From assembly GCF_014168535.1 (NCBI RefSeq), contig NZ_CP060007.1, positions 1,798,001 through 1,862,000 on the forward strand: a stretch of DNA of 64,000 bases, written 5' to 3'. This DNA comes from Lacibacter sediminis (GTDB taxonomy: Bacteria; Bacteroidota; Bacteroidia; Chitinophagales; Chitinophagaceae). Below, in pieces: positions 45,027-52,584 of this stretch (its first letter is position 1; every line of letters begins with the position of its first letter). Below the pieces are notes generated by a model, which worked only from the letters and a program-made list of their open reading frames with translations, did not search any database and was not told the DNA's origin. Made by a program: the position numbers and the translations under genes.

Positions 45027-46121
45027 ATGAAACCTGTTCACTTTCTGCTATCTGTACTTGCTTTTATAGGTGGCCTCCAAGCCTGTAAGAAAAACAATCC
45101 ACCCGTTGATGAACCCACCGGTCCCACAACCATGTACTTTCCCGGAAGTTCAACCTGGGAAACTGCCGATCCGGCATTATATAACTGGAATACTTCCTCC
45201 CTCAGTGATTTGTATAGTTTCCTTGAAACAAAAAATACAAAAGGCTTTATTATTTTAAAGAACGGACGGGTTGTTGTCGAAAAATATTTCGGCAGTTTTA
45301 CAGTTGACAGTCCCTGGTATTGGGCATCAGCTGGTAAAACCCTCAGCGCTTTTTTAGTAGGCATTGCACAACAGGAGGGTTTGGTAAATATCAATAATCC
45401 TTCACGCCAATATTTAGGCGCCGGTTGGTCGAGCATGACGCAGGCTCAGGAAAATGCCGTTACTGTAAAACATCATCTAAGCATGTCAACCGGTGTAGAA
45501 GACGATCTGAGTGGTACAGATTGCACCGCACCTGCATGTTTTACTTACAGAACAACACCGGGAACAAGATGGAATTATAACAATGCGGCGTATTATAAGG
45601 TGATTGATGTGGTTGAAAAGGCTACAGGTAAAACCTATAATGCATTTACGCAGGAAAAGGTATATAGCAAAATCGGGATGACGGGTGTGTGGTTGCCTGG
45701 AGTGGGAGGAAACGGAAAGATTCATTACAGCACAGTGCGAAGCATGGCAAGGTTTGGTTTGTTATTACTGAACAAAGGCAATTGGAATGGGACGGCTGTA
45801 TTAAACGATCAAACATATTTCAATGAAATGATCAACACATCGCAAAGCATGAATCAATCTTACGGTTATCTTACCTGGTTGAATGGTAAGAGCACGCATA
45901 TGTTACCGGCTACTCAACTAATGTTTAACGGAAGCATTACTCCCAATGCACCTGTTGATATGTATGCTGCCTTGGGAAAGAATGATCAGAAAATATATGT
46001 AGTGCCTTCGCAGAATGTGGTGGTTATACGTATGGGCGATGCTTCAGGCTTATCGCTGTTTGCAATATCGAATTTTGATAATGAGTTGTGGGGTAAGCTA
46101 AAAATATTGATGAAGTATTAG
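45027..46121 (+). CDS. Serine hydrolase, class C beta-lactamase fold, lipoprotein
   Basis: The 364-residue protein has a lipoprotein signal (VLAFIGGLQACKKN). The beta-lactamase-type fold (PF00144) has a complete catalytic set: SAGK at residues 101-104 (nucleophile S101, K104) and YNN at 184-186, after VKHHLSMSTGV. The third motif is less clear. It may act as a periplasmic esterase or peptidase; antibiotic resistance is not implied. It differs from the two paralogues in this window (46508-47521 and 59222-60367) in that it is a lipoprotein. Its stop is three bases from the end of a converging gene. Confidence 0.85.
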   Translation: MKPVHFLLSVLAFIGGLQACKKNNPPVDEPTGPTTMYFPGSSTWETADPALYNWNTSSLSDLYSFLETKNTKGFIILKNGRVVVEKYFGSFTVDSPWYWASAGKTLSAFLVGIAQQEGLVNINNPSRQYLGAGWSSMTQAQENAVTVKHHLSMSTGVEDDLSGTDCTAPACFTYRTTPGTRWNYNNAAYYKVIDVVEKATGKTYNAFTQEKVYSKIGMTGVWLPGVGGNGKIHYSTVRSMARFGLLLLNKGNWNGTAVLNDQTYFNEMINTSQSMNQSYGYLTWLNGKSTHMLPATQLMFNGSITPNAPVDMYAALGKNDQKIYVVPSQNVVVIRMGDASGLSLFAISNFDNELWGKLKILMKY

Positions 46122-46124
46122 ATG

Positions 46125-46469
46125 CTATTTTTCTTCTTCTACGTGTAGCCTGTGCATAATACGGTGAATGGCCGGTGCAAGTATAAGGCCGATGTTGGTA
46201 ATAAAAACTACACCGCTGAACAGCGCATAAAATGAGGCAAACAATTTTCCATCGGCTTGGGTGATAGTATCAACAGGTCCCATGCCACTCAGGATCATGG
46301 ATGCATTTAACAGCGCATCTAACCAACCCATTCCGGTTGTATAATGATAACCAGCTACACCAATCAGTAAGCTGATGAGCAAAACAACGAGAGCGAATAA
46401 AACGCTACGACCAATTCGTTTGTAATAAGTTTGTTTTGATGCAAGCGGTTGCTTCTTGTGTTCATACAT
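46125..46469 (-). CDS. Small two-helix membrane protein, degenerate ion-channel-like
   Basis: The ATG at 46469 gives 114 residues: a basic N-terminus, one helix (VLFALVVLLISLLIGVAGYH), a short loop segment (GMGWLDALLNASMILSGMGPVDTI) and a second helix (FASFYALFSGVVFITNIGLILAP). This is the outer-helix/pore/inner-helix plan of two-helix potassium channels, but where the selectivity filter TVGYGD should be there is SGMGPV. It may be a channel homologue that no longer selects potassium. The gene lies 38 bp behind the serine-hydrolase-like gene on the same strand. Confidence 0.65.
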   Translation of the reverse strand: MYEHKKQPLASKQTYYKRIGRSVLFALVVLLISLLIGVAGYHYTTGMGWLDALLNASMILSGMGPVDTITQADGKLFASFYALFSGVVFITNIGLILAPAIHRIMHRLHVEEEK

Positions 46470-46507
46470 GGGAAAAGTTTTCGCACTCAATTTAGAAAGA
46501 ACAATAC

Positions 46508-47521
46508 TTATTTGCAAGCGCTTGTTATCTGCGCATCAACCGCCGCTTTCAATTGATCATACAGCTCACGTTTCAACCCATCTCTTTCTTTTTTTGCAAG
46601 AAGAATACAACTGTAGCCACGGCAATAGTCGATCCATACAAACGGACTGTTTTGTGATACACAGTTCACCACTTTACCATCAGTAGTTTCACGCCATGTG
46701 CCGAGACCATAACTGAATCCATTCATAAAAGGCGGTGTGTATTTATTCAAAGCAGTGCCGGTTTGCAGTTTCATGAGTTCAGCAATCGATGCTTCAGTTA
46801 AGATCTGTTTGCCGTTGAACATGCCTTTGTTCAATAACATGCTTAAGAAATTTGTGTATTCAACCGCAGATGATTTGGCGCCATCAAACGGGCTGATCGC
46901 AGATGTATAATTGCTGAAGCTGGTGATCCGCATGTTCAGCGGACGAAATAATTTTTCCTGTACAAGCCTGTCGAATTTTTTCTTTGTCACCACTTCCAAT
47001 ACACGCCCTGCAATGGACGGCCCGATCTGATCATACTGAAACCAAATGCCCGGGTTATTGGCAATTGCTCTTTTCTCCGCATAATAATTCACTTCTTCTT
47101 CTAAAGACGAAAAACTTCTACGTTGAAATAATTTCCCTGCACCTTGTTTGTCGGTTTCAATGCCTGTTGTATGACTGAGGCAATGACGGATTGTAATATA
47201 TCCTTTCATCCATTTAGGAAATATGGGCAGGTATTTTCCAACATTATCATCGAGCGATATTTTTCCTTCCTGCACCATGATCATCACCATTGCTGCTGTA
47301 AGCCATTGGCTGCTTTCGCCAATAGGTGCCTGTATGTTTGGCCTGAAGTCGCCAAGCATTTTCTGATACAACACTTTGCCATCTTTGTAAATAATGAGTG
47401 CCTGATCATCACCCAACTGTTTCTGGTTGTTGAGCATGATCTGTTCTACTTCTGTAAAACTTTGGGCGGTGGAGGTACTCAGTAAAAAGGCGCTGAAAAG
47501 AAAAAGCAGCATCGATTTCAT
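46508..47521 (-). CDS. Beta-lactamase-fold protein with lost catalytic residues
   Basis: The 337-residue protein has a signal peptide ending STAQ and the same fold and order as the active-looking relative at 59222-60367. The SxxK nucleophile motif is replaced by ESSQ (69-72; codons GAA AGC AGC CAA), YxN by YDQ (163-165), and the third motif is not visible. It still keeps HCLSHTTGI, LFRPLNMRITSF and GFSYGLGTWRE. It should bind but not cleave, so it is either a pseudoenzyme in the periplasm or a decaying gene; the frame is intact with no stops. It is cotranscribed with the channel-like gene. Confidence 0.82.
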   Translation of the reverse strand: MKSMLLFLFSAFLLSTSTAQSFTEVEQIMLNNQKQLGDDQALIIYKDGKVLYQKMLGDFRPNIQAPIGESSQWLTAAMVMIMVQEGKISLDDNVGKYLPIFPKWMKGYITIRHCLSHTTGIETDKQGAGKLFQRRSFSSLEEEVNYYAEKRAIANNPGIWFQYDQIGPSIAGRVLEVVTKKKFDRLVQEKLFRPLNMRITSFSNYTSAISPFDGAKSSAVEYTNFLSMLLNKGMFNGKQILTEASIAELMKLQTGTALNKYTPPFMNGFSYGLGTWRETTDGKVVNCVSQNSPFVWIDYCRGYSCILLAKKERDGLKRELYDQLKAAVDAQITSACK

Positions 47522-47554
47522 AGACGAAATTTTATGCTGCTAAAGATAGCTGTA

Positions 47555-47576
47555 AACCTGTTTCGGAAAACAGGTT
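47555..47576. terminator. Hairpin between VOC and serine-hydrolase-like genes
   Basis: AACCTGTTT (47555-47563) and AAACAGGTT (47568-47576) form a perfect nine-pair stem with a four-base loop. There is no T-run, so it may be a processing or attenuation hairpin rather than a full terminator. Confidence 0.4.
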
Positions 47577-47596
47577 CGTGGAATATTAACGTGTCT

Positions 47597-48007
47597 TTAC
47601 CCCGGAATTTTTGCAGGATCCATGTACATCACTTCCCATTGATGACCATCCGGGTCAGCAAATGAATCGTAATACATCCATGTATGATCGGCCGACTCAC
47701 GGTAACGGCTACCACCATTTGCCAAGGCTGCCTGTACAATTTCATCCACCTTCTCTTTGCTTTCCACTTCTATTGCCAATAATACCTCCGTAGTGGAACC
47801 GTCGGCAATAGACCGGTTGGTGAATGTGGAGAAAAATTCATGCGTAATAAGCATCGAATACATAACGCCATCGTTCAGGATAAGACATAACGCTTTATCA
47901 TCGCTGAACTGTTCATTAAAGCTGAACCCTAATTTGGTCCAGAAAGATTTTGTTACTGCAAGATCTTTCACCGGCAGGTTTATATAGATCGATTTGATTG
48001 TTGTCAT
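47597..48007 (-). CDS. VOC-fold (glyoxalase-like) protein
   Basis: The 136-residue protein is one vicinal oxygen chelate domain: SIYINLPVKDLAVTKSFWTKLGFSF, VEVESKEKVDEIV-like helix and DPDGHQWEVMYMDP at the end. Two paired beta-alpha-beta-beta-beta modules are complete. Many such proteins are metal-dependent glyoxalases or fosfomycin-type resistance proteins, but this group (PhnB-like) is uncharacterised. It closes a run of small stress-type genes transcribed toward lower coordinates, with 4-19 bp gaps between neighbours. Confidence 0.85.
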   Translation of the reverse strand: MTTIKSIYINLPVKDLAVTKSFWTKLGFSFNEQFSDDKALCLILNDGVMYSMLITHEFFSTFTNRSIADGSTTEVLLAIEVESKEKVDEIVQAALANGGSRYRESADHTWMYYDSFADPDGHQWEVMYMDPAKIPG

Positions 48008-48011
48008 TGCT

Positions 48012-48455
48012 TTAGTTTTTTGATTCAGCTAATGTTTTAATTGCTTCTATTGCTTTTGGCCAGGTATTTTCAAAGTAATCTTTAAAATCAGGAGTAATAT
48101 CCATATTCACTTCAAGCTTTGTTGCGCCATTATTTTCTGTAAGCGTATAACTTTCTGTACAACCTTGCCATATTTTTACTTTTTCACTTGTGGTATCTTC
48201 CACACCATCTTTCATTTCTCCGAGGTGTGTAAACGACATGTATTCATTTGGCTTGTTGGCTGCTATTTTACTTACCATGCCGCTGCCTTTACCATCGGTA
48301 AATAAAACTTTACTGCCTTCTTTCCAATCGGTTTCCACGGTGGAGCCTTCGCTGAACACAGCTGTCCATGTTTCGTATTTTTCTTTTGCCCATAAACTAT
48401 CCCATACTTTTTCTTTTGGGGCATTGATGTCTACTGAGAAATGAAGTCGTTCCAT
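48012..48455 (-). CDS. SRPBCC (AHSA1-like) protein
   Basis: The ATG at 48455 gives 147 residues starting MERLHFSVDINAPKEKVWDSLW, the usual opening of START-like proteins. A further upstream in-frame start would overlap the DUF1801 gene. Typical words are YETWTAVFSEGSTVETDW and LEVNMDITPDF. The protein is cytosolic and ligand-binding; its ligand is unknown. It lies between the VOC and DUF1801 genes and is probably in one transcript with them. Confidence 0.85.
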   Translation of the reverse strand: MERLHFSVDINAPKEKVWDSLWAKEKYETWTAVFSEGSTVETDWKEGSKVLFTDGKGSGMVSKIAANKPNEYMSFTHLGEMKDGVEDTTSEKVKIWQGCTESYTLTENNGATKLEVNMDITPDFKDYFENTWPKAIEAIKTLAESKN

Positions 48456-48474
48456 AAAAATTGTTTTAAAAGGT

Positions 48475-48852
48475 TTAACCAATTAACTGCACCGATTCAG
48501 TTATGATTCGTTGCAGTTCTTTTTTATTTGCTTTTACAGCTTTCATGTCGGGCAGGTATAGCATGCGTCGGTCTTTATAATCGCCTTCAAGCAATGCCGA
48601 TTTAATTTTTACAATTGTAGGATGATGGAAAATCAAATGCACGTGTTTTGTTGCACGGTGATTAAATGTTACAATATCAGCCGATGTATAATAACTGGGT
48701 GCATTCCATTTGATCCGTTCACGAATGTTCTTGTCGCTGTCTTTAATGATCTTACGAACTGCATCGATTTCGGCTTTCAACGGATGCTCCAGTTTATTCA
48801 TCCAGTCGTTCACCAGTTCTTTGTCTGTTGGTTTAAGTTTCTTTGTAGCCAT
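48475..48852 (-). CDS. DUF1801 (YdhG-like) protein
   Basis: The 125-residue protein is a single DUF1801 domain, related to frataxin-like iron chaperones in fold (YdhG/YdeI-like). Typical words are LEHPLKAEIDAVRKIIKDSD, IKWNAPSYY and VHLIFHHPTIV. It lies seven bases downstream of the membrane-anchored SRPBCC gene. A second, divergent DUF1801 gene lies at 51333-51704. The activity is unknown; iron handling is suggested only by family names. Confidence 0.88.
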   Translation of the reverse strand: MATKKLKPTDKELVNDWMNKLEHPLKAEIDAVRKIIKDSDKNIRERIKWNAPSYYTSADIVTFNHRATKHVHLIFHHPTIVKIKSALLEGDYKDRRMLYLPDMKAVKANKKELQRIITESVQLIG

Positions 48853-48859
48853 GGAGCTG

Positions 48860-49393
48860 TTATTTTTCGAGATTAACTTTCATGTTGCTGAGATTTTTTT
48901 CCATGTCTTTGCCAAGGACCATATCCATGAACAGGTTCATGAAATTCATAGGATAAGGTGATTTGCCGGTGAAAGTGCTGGTCACTTTTGTTTGATTGTC
49001 GGCAACTGACGTAAATGTATTTATAGCATAATTCGTGCCTTCAAATGGTTTTTTAAAACGCAATTCCACTTTCATGCTTTCACCCTCTTTCAGTTCAATG
49101 ATCTCCTGTTCGCCAACGCCCACGTTTTTATCATTGCTTACCCAAGAAGATTGTGCGCCTACTGTTCCATCGGTACCGGTATATTGAATGTTGATGTTCG
49201 GGTCTTTCATCACCCATACACTGTAATGCTCCTGGTTTTTGATGAGTTTCACATAATCAAAAACCTGTTGTTTAGGCTTGTTGACCACAATTTCTTTTGA
49301 TAACGAAAATTCCTTATCGATAAATAAAGCAAAAACAAGGACAATAACAATGATGCCCAGAATTGCAAGAAGGATATTTTTTAAAATTTTCAT
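48860..49393 (-). CDS. Membrane-anchored SRPBCC protein
   Basis: The 177-residue protein has one N-terminal membrane helix (ILLAILGIIVIVLVFALFI) and a START-like domain on the outer face of the inner membrane (IVVNKPKQQVFDYVKLIKN, TFTGKSPYPMNFMNLFMD). It is similar in layout to the protein at 32818-33396. A 12-base stretch that is complementary to the candidate small RNAs lies 18-29 bases upstream of its ATG. The gene starts the second part of the stress-type cluster. Confidence 0.82.
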   Translation of the reverse strand: MKILKNILLAILGIIVIVLVFALFIDKEFSLSKEIVVNKPKQQVFDYVKLIKNQEHYSVWVMKDPNINIQYTGTDGTVGAQSSWVSNDKNVGVGEQEIIELKEGESMKVELRFKKPFEGTNYAINTFTSVADNQTKVTSTFTGKSPYPMNFMNLFMDMVLGKDMEKNLSNMKVNLEK

Positions 49394-49434
49394 GTGTGTT
49401 GTTTTTAGATATGGTTAATGGTTAAAAGTCTTTA

Positions 49435-49644
49435 TTAGTGAAGTTCGTTGCAATGAAAGCCTTTTTCACGTACCAATTGCTTCACTGTTTCTGGTTGAAC
49501 ATTTAAACCTTCAAGCCGCAATACTTTATCGCAATCATGCATGTCAATAGTAATGCGACAATCAGGAAAAAATTGCTCAAGCAATCGGATAAGATATTCC
49601 TTTGCGCTTACGTCATCTACATTTGTTTTAAACAGTTCGATCAT
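49435..49644 (-). CDS. Small HMA-like protein without the metal motif
   Basis: The 69-residue protein has the length and beta-alpha-beta pattern of a heavy-metal-associated (ferredoxin-like) domain: IELFKTNV, EYLIRLLEQFFP, CRITIDMHDCDKVLRLEGL, ETVKQLVREKGF. The CxxC copper motif is absent; its three Cys are spread out. It may be a protein-interaction version of the fold. It lies in the small-protein cluster, between the DinB and SRPBCC genes. The family assignment is by eye and moderately sure. Confidence 0.6.
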   Translation of the reverse strand: MIELFKTNVDDVSAKEYLIRLLEQFFPDCRITIDMHDCDKVLRLEGLNVQPETVKQLVREKGFHCNELH

Positions 49645-49659
49645 GTAGGTTCTCTTTTT

Positions 49660-50175
49660 TTACAAGTTTGCAGCGATATCTTTTATCTGCCGCAAATGCC
49701 GTTGTGTATGATACAAAACAAAATGCAGGATTTCAAACTTGCTGATATCACCAAACGCAGGGTGGTTGATCAGTTCATCCAGATCGTCTTCATACATCCG
49801 TTCACGAATTAGCTGAATTGATACCTGCAGGTCTTTCAACAACAGTTCAGGTTCATAAATATCTCTTGTAGGTACAATGAAATCAGGCGAATGATATTTG
49901 GTTTGGAAATCAAGAAACATTTTCCTGAGTTCCGCCACCCGTTCACTTGGGTTGCGGTCAACAGGTTTCCCCTTAAGCGCCAGTGCTTTTGCTACTGAAT
50001 TATTCGAAAGCCTGATATGGTCTGCAACCTGTGCAATGCTCCACTTATCTGTTTCCGGCTTTTGATTAAACCACCGTTCGTCAACTGATTGGAGTAATTG
50101 TACCAGTGTGTCCGAAACCTGTTCAATATTATTGATGAGCGATGCTATTTGTATAGTGCCTGTTGTCATGTGCAT
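49660..50175 (-). CDS. DinB-family protein
   Basis: The 171-residue protein is a four-helix DinB/YfiT-like domain. Metal-ligand His residues appear in WSIAQVADHIRLSNN and in the closing HFVLYHTQRHLRQIKDIAA, where DinB proteins bind Zn or Ni. FNQKPETDKWS is the classic loop. Some members are thiol transferases of the bacillithiol or mycothiol type, but the role here is unknown. The first ATG at 50175 and the one two codons later are both possible. It is the first gene of the cluster, divergent from the GlxA-type regulator. Confidence 0.88.
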   Translation of the reverse strand: MHMTTGTIQIASLINNIEQVSDTLVQLLQSVDERWFNQKPETDKWSIAQVADHIRLSNNSVAKALALKGKPVDRNPSERVAELRKMFLDFQTKYHSPDFIVPTRDIYEPELLLKDLQVSIQLIRERMYEDDLDELINHPAFGDISKFEILHFVLYHTQRHLRQIKDIAANL

Positions 50176-50241
50176 GATTCTTGCACAAACCTAAAAACAG
50201 TTTATTTTACATGAAGGGTGTAAATGCGGCTTTATATGGGG

Positions 50242-50272
50242 TTGATTGCGACAAATGCATTCCTTACATTTG
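50242..50272 (+). promoter_or_regulatory. Promoter of the GlxA-type regulator
   Basis: TTG at 50242-50244 and TACATTTG at 50265-50272, with a 20-base spacer, match the Bacteroidota promoter precisely. It lies about 45 bases before the ATG at 50317. Confidence 0.65.
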
Positions 50273-50316
50273 ACTTCTCTTAACTAAACGATCTGCTATT
50301 TTAAAACAACCGGTAA

Positions 50317-51300
50317 ATGAAACACATTTCAATTTTAGTTCCGCTGGGACACACCAGTTTGCCAAACATTGACGGCACACACCAGATATTAAACGAAGTA
50401 AATAATATTCGGCAAGCAATGGGAGAGGAACCATTGTTCAAAATTCAATTGGTTGGCTTAGAAAAAAATATCGAGCAACGTAATGGTCTCTACACTATTC
50501 AGCCCGATGTGTTGATCTCGGAAGTGAAACAGACCAACATCATCATTATCCCTGCTATGCATGGTGATCTGCCAAAGGCAATGGAAAGTAACGCTGCCTT
50601 TCTGCCATGGATGGTTGAGCAATATCAGCAAGGTGCAGAAATCGTCAGCTTTTGTATTGGTGCATTCTTTTTAGCAGCAACAGGTTTGCTGAAGGGAAAG
50701 AAATGTGCTACACATTGGATCGCTGCAAATGATTTCCGCAGAATGTTTCCCGATGTAGAACTGGTTGATGACCGTATCATGACAGAAGAAGATGGTTTGT
50801 ATACCAGCGGTGGTGCTTATTCATTTTTAAACCTGCTGGCTTACATCATTGAAAAACATGCGGGCCGTGAAATTGCCGTTCGTATTGCCAAAACATTTAT
50901 GATCGATATTGATCGTGAAAGTCAAAGCCCTTTCATCATCTTCAACGGACAAAAAGCACATGATGACGAATCGATCAAAAAAGCACAGGAATATATTGAA
51001 CGTAATTACCAGGATCGTATAACGGTTGATCATTTAGCCGATATGCTGGCACTTGGCCGACGTAACCTTGAACGCCGTTTCAAAAAAGCAACAGCCAATA
51101 CAGTTGTTGAATACATTCAGCGTGTAAAAATTGAAGCAGCAAAAAAACAATTGGAAAGCGGACGTAGGAATGTAAACGAAGTGATGTATGATACTGGTTA
51201 CTCAGATGAGAAAGCATTCCGTACCGTATTCCGCAAGATCACGGGCTTATCGCCATTGGCTTATCGAAATAAGTATAATAAGGAGATGGTGGCGGTGTAG
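50317..51300 (+). CDS. GlxA-type transcriptional regulator (DJ-1/PfpI plus AraC)
   Basis: The 327-residue protein has an N-terminal DJ-1/PfpI domain (about 1-195; nucleophile-elbow Cys in IVSFCIGAFFLAATGLL) and a C-terminal AraC helix-turn-helix pair (about 225-322; ITVDHLADMLALGRRNLERRFKKAT, VNEVMYDTGYSDEKAFRTVF). The DJ-1 part probably senses a small aldehyde-like or amide-like ligand. It may control the divergent cluster of SRPBCC, DUF1801, DinB and VOC genes. The presence of many such small stress-type genes around it makes this likely but not proven. Confidence 0.9.
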   Translation: MKHISILVPLGHTSLPNIDGTHQILNEVNNIRQAMGEEPLFKIQLVGLEKNIEQRNGLYTIQPDVLISEVKQTNIIIIPAMHGDLPKAMESNAAFLPWMVEQYQQGAEIVSFCIGAFFLAATGLLKGKKCATHWIAANDFRRMFPDVELVDDRIMTEEDGLYTSGGAYSFLNLLAYIIEKHAGREIAVRIAKTFMIDIDRESQSPFIIFNGQKAHDDESIKKAQEYIERNYQDRITVDHLADMLALGRRNLERRFKKATANTVVEYIQRVKIEAAKKQLESGRRNVNEVMYDTGYSDEKAFRTVFRKITGLSPLAYRNKYNKEMVAV

Positions 51301-51332
51301 AAATTATTTTTAAACACGTAAAATTCAGCAAG

Positions 51333-51704
51333 ATGCTTTCTGCAAAACCTGCAACAATTGAAGATTACATCGCAGCATTTCCTGCTCCTACACAAAAAAT
51401 ATTAAAGGAAGTTCATAGCTGTATAAAGAAAGCGGCCCCACAGGCAGAAGAAACAATTGGCTATGGCATTCCAACGTATAAACTCAATGGAAACCTCGTT
51501 CATTTCGGAGGTTACAAGCAGCATGTTGGTTTTTATCCTGCACCTGCCGGTATAAAAGCATTTGAAAAAGAATTGTCGGTGTACAAAAGTTCAAAAGGTG
51601 CGGTACAGTTTCCACTTAGTGAACCAATGCCTTTAACACTCATTACAAAAATTGTAAAGTTCAGGGTAAAGCAGAACCTTGAAAAGCCGGCAAAGAAGAA
51701 GTAA
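51333..51704 (+). CDS. DUF1801 (YdhG-like) protein
   Basis: The 123-residue protein is a DUF1801 domain close to B. subtilis YdhG, an iron-chaperone-like protein: YIAAFPAPTQKILKEVHSCIKK, EETIGYGIPTYKLNGNLVHFGGYKQHVGFYPA and FPLSEPMPLTLITKIVKFRV. Another DUF1801 gene lies at 48475-48852 in the divergent cluster. It is 32 bp behind the GlxA-type regulator and probably in its operon. The C-terminus is Lys-rich. Confidence 0.9.
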   Translation: MLSAKPATIEDYIAAFPAPTQKILKEVHSCIKKAAPQAEETIGYGIPTYKLNGNLVHFGGYKQHVGFYPAPAGIKAFEKELSVYKSSKGAVQFPLSEPMPLTLITKIVKFRVKQNLEKPAKKK

Positions 51705-51989
51705 CTGCAACGTCAAATTCCTGCAATATTTTATTTATGATTCTGTATCTGCCTCACAGAGGTGGAAGAAATTTTCTTTACTAAACATATTAAGATTTAT
51801 TGGTATGGAAATTGCAAGTAATAAAATGGTTATGTATTTGAGTGCTGTAATGAATACACGTATTGTTTGTGTTGATCCGTTAACCTTCATCAAAATCCAT
51901 TACATTGATCATATTCGTAGTTAAAACGAAAGGCGGGCAATAAGGAACAGAAGTGATTTGATTTTCGGTCTCTTAAGTAAAATGTGAGT
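51705..51989. other. Gene-free stretch with possible tiny ORF
   Basis: No convincing gene is seen. A short frame starting at ATG 51805 and ending at 51924 (39 residues) is too short and unlike any family to call. A terminator at 51990-52020 suggests that some transcript ends here, so a small RNA or the long 3' end of the DUF1801 gene are both possible. Confidence 0.3.
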
Positions 51990-52020
51990 ATTCCCCGTTT
52001 TCCAGCGGGGAATTTTGTTT
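51990..52020 (+). terminator. Terminator in front of the methyltransferase gene
   Basis: ATTCCCCG (51990-51997) and CGGGGAAT (52006-52013) form an eight-pair stem with an eight-base loop, then TTTGTTT. It lies about 286 bases after the last gene on this strand, further than usual. Confidence 0.7.
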
Positions 52021-52040
52021 AAAAATTCTTGTTCAGAACT

Positions 52041-52577
52041 ATGGTAAACGACAAAACATATACAGCTATACCGAAACGATTTATATGGGCTGTTGATATG
52101 CTTGAATTACAACCCTGTCACCGGGTGTTGGAAATTGGATGTGGTGTTGGCTTGATGGCAGAAGTTATCAGTAATAAACTGGAAGATGGGAAACTTGTTG
52201 CCATGGATAAGTCTTCGTTCATGATTGAAAAAGCAAAGCTGAGAAACAAACCCTTTATTGCAGCCGGAACTGCCGCATTCCTGACGGCAGATTTTTTGAA
52301 GGCTGATCTGCAACGTTCAACGTTTGATACGATCACTGCCTTTAATCTTAATTTCTTCCGGAAAGATCCTGCTAAAGTTTTGCAACGGGTAAAACAGTTT
52401 TTAAAACCCGGCGGAAAGCTGTTTATCTTTTTCCAGAATCCGTATGAAATAACCATCAGTGCTGCTGATCTGATTGCTGAAAAATTATCGGCTCATGGAT
52501 TTACAGTAGTTGGTACTACACTGAAAGAGCTTTCTCCAACATCAGCTATTTGTGTTGTGGCAGTACCGGAAGTTTAA
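52041..52577 (+). CDS. Class I SAM-dependent methyltransferase
   Basis: The ATG at 52041 gives 178 residues starting VNDKTYTAIPKRFIW. Motif I is VLEIGCGVGLMAEVI, with the acidic ribose ligand in LVAMDKSSFMIEKAK and a TITAFNLNFF segment for motif IV. The C-terminal strands (GGKLFIFFQNPYE) are complete, so it is a compact methyltransferase without extra domains. The substrate cannot be told. It converges on the PD40/OmpA gene, with seven bases between their ends. Confidence 0.85.
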   Translation: MVNDKTYTAIPKRFIWAVDMLELQPCHRVLEIGCGVGLMAEVISNKLEDGKLVAMDKSSFMIEKAKLRNKPFIAAGTAAFLTADFLKADLQRSTFDTITAFNLNFFRKDPAKVLQRVKQFLKPGGKLFIFFQNPYEITISAADLIAEKLSAHGFTVVGTTLKELSPTSAICVVAVPEV

Positions 52578-52584
52578 TACAATC

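Noticed and set aside
46508..47521. Antibiotic-resistance beta-lactamase
   Set aside because: The catalytic Ser and Lys are missing, and the fold is shared with many peptidases and esterases.
51679..51924. 81-codon frame overlapping the end of the DUF1801 gene
   Set aside because: It begins inside the DUF1801 gene in another frame and resembles no family.
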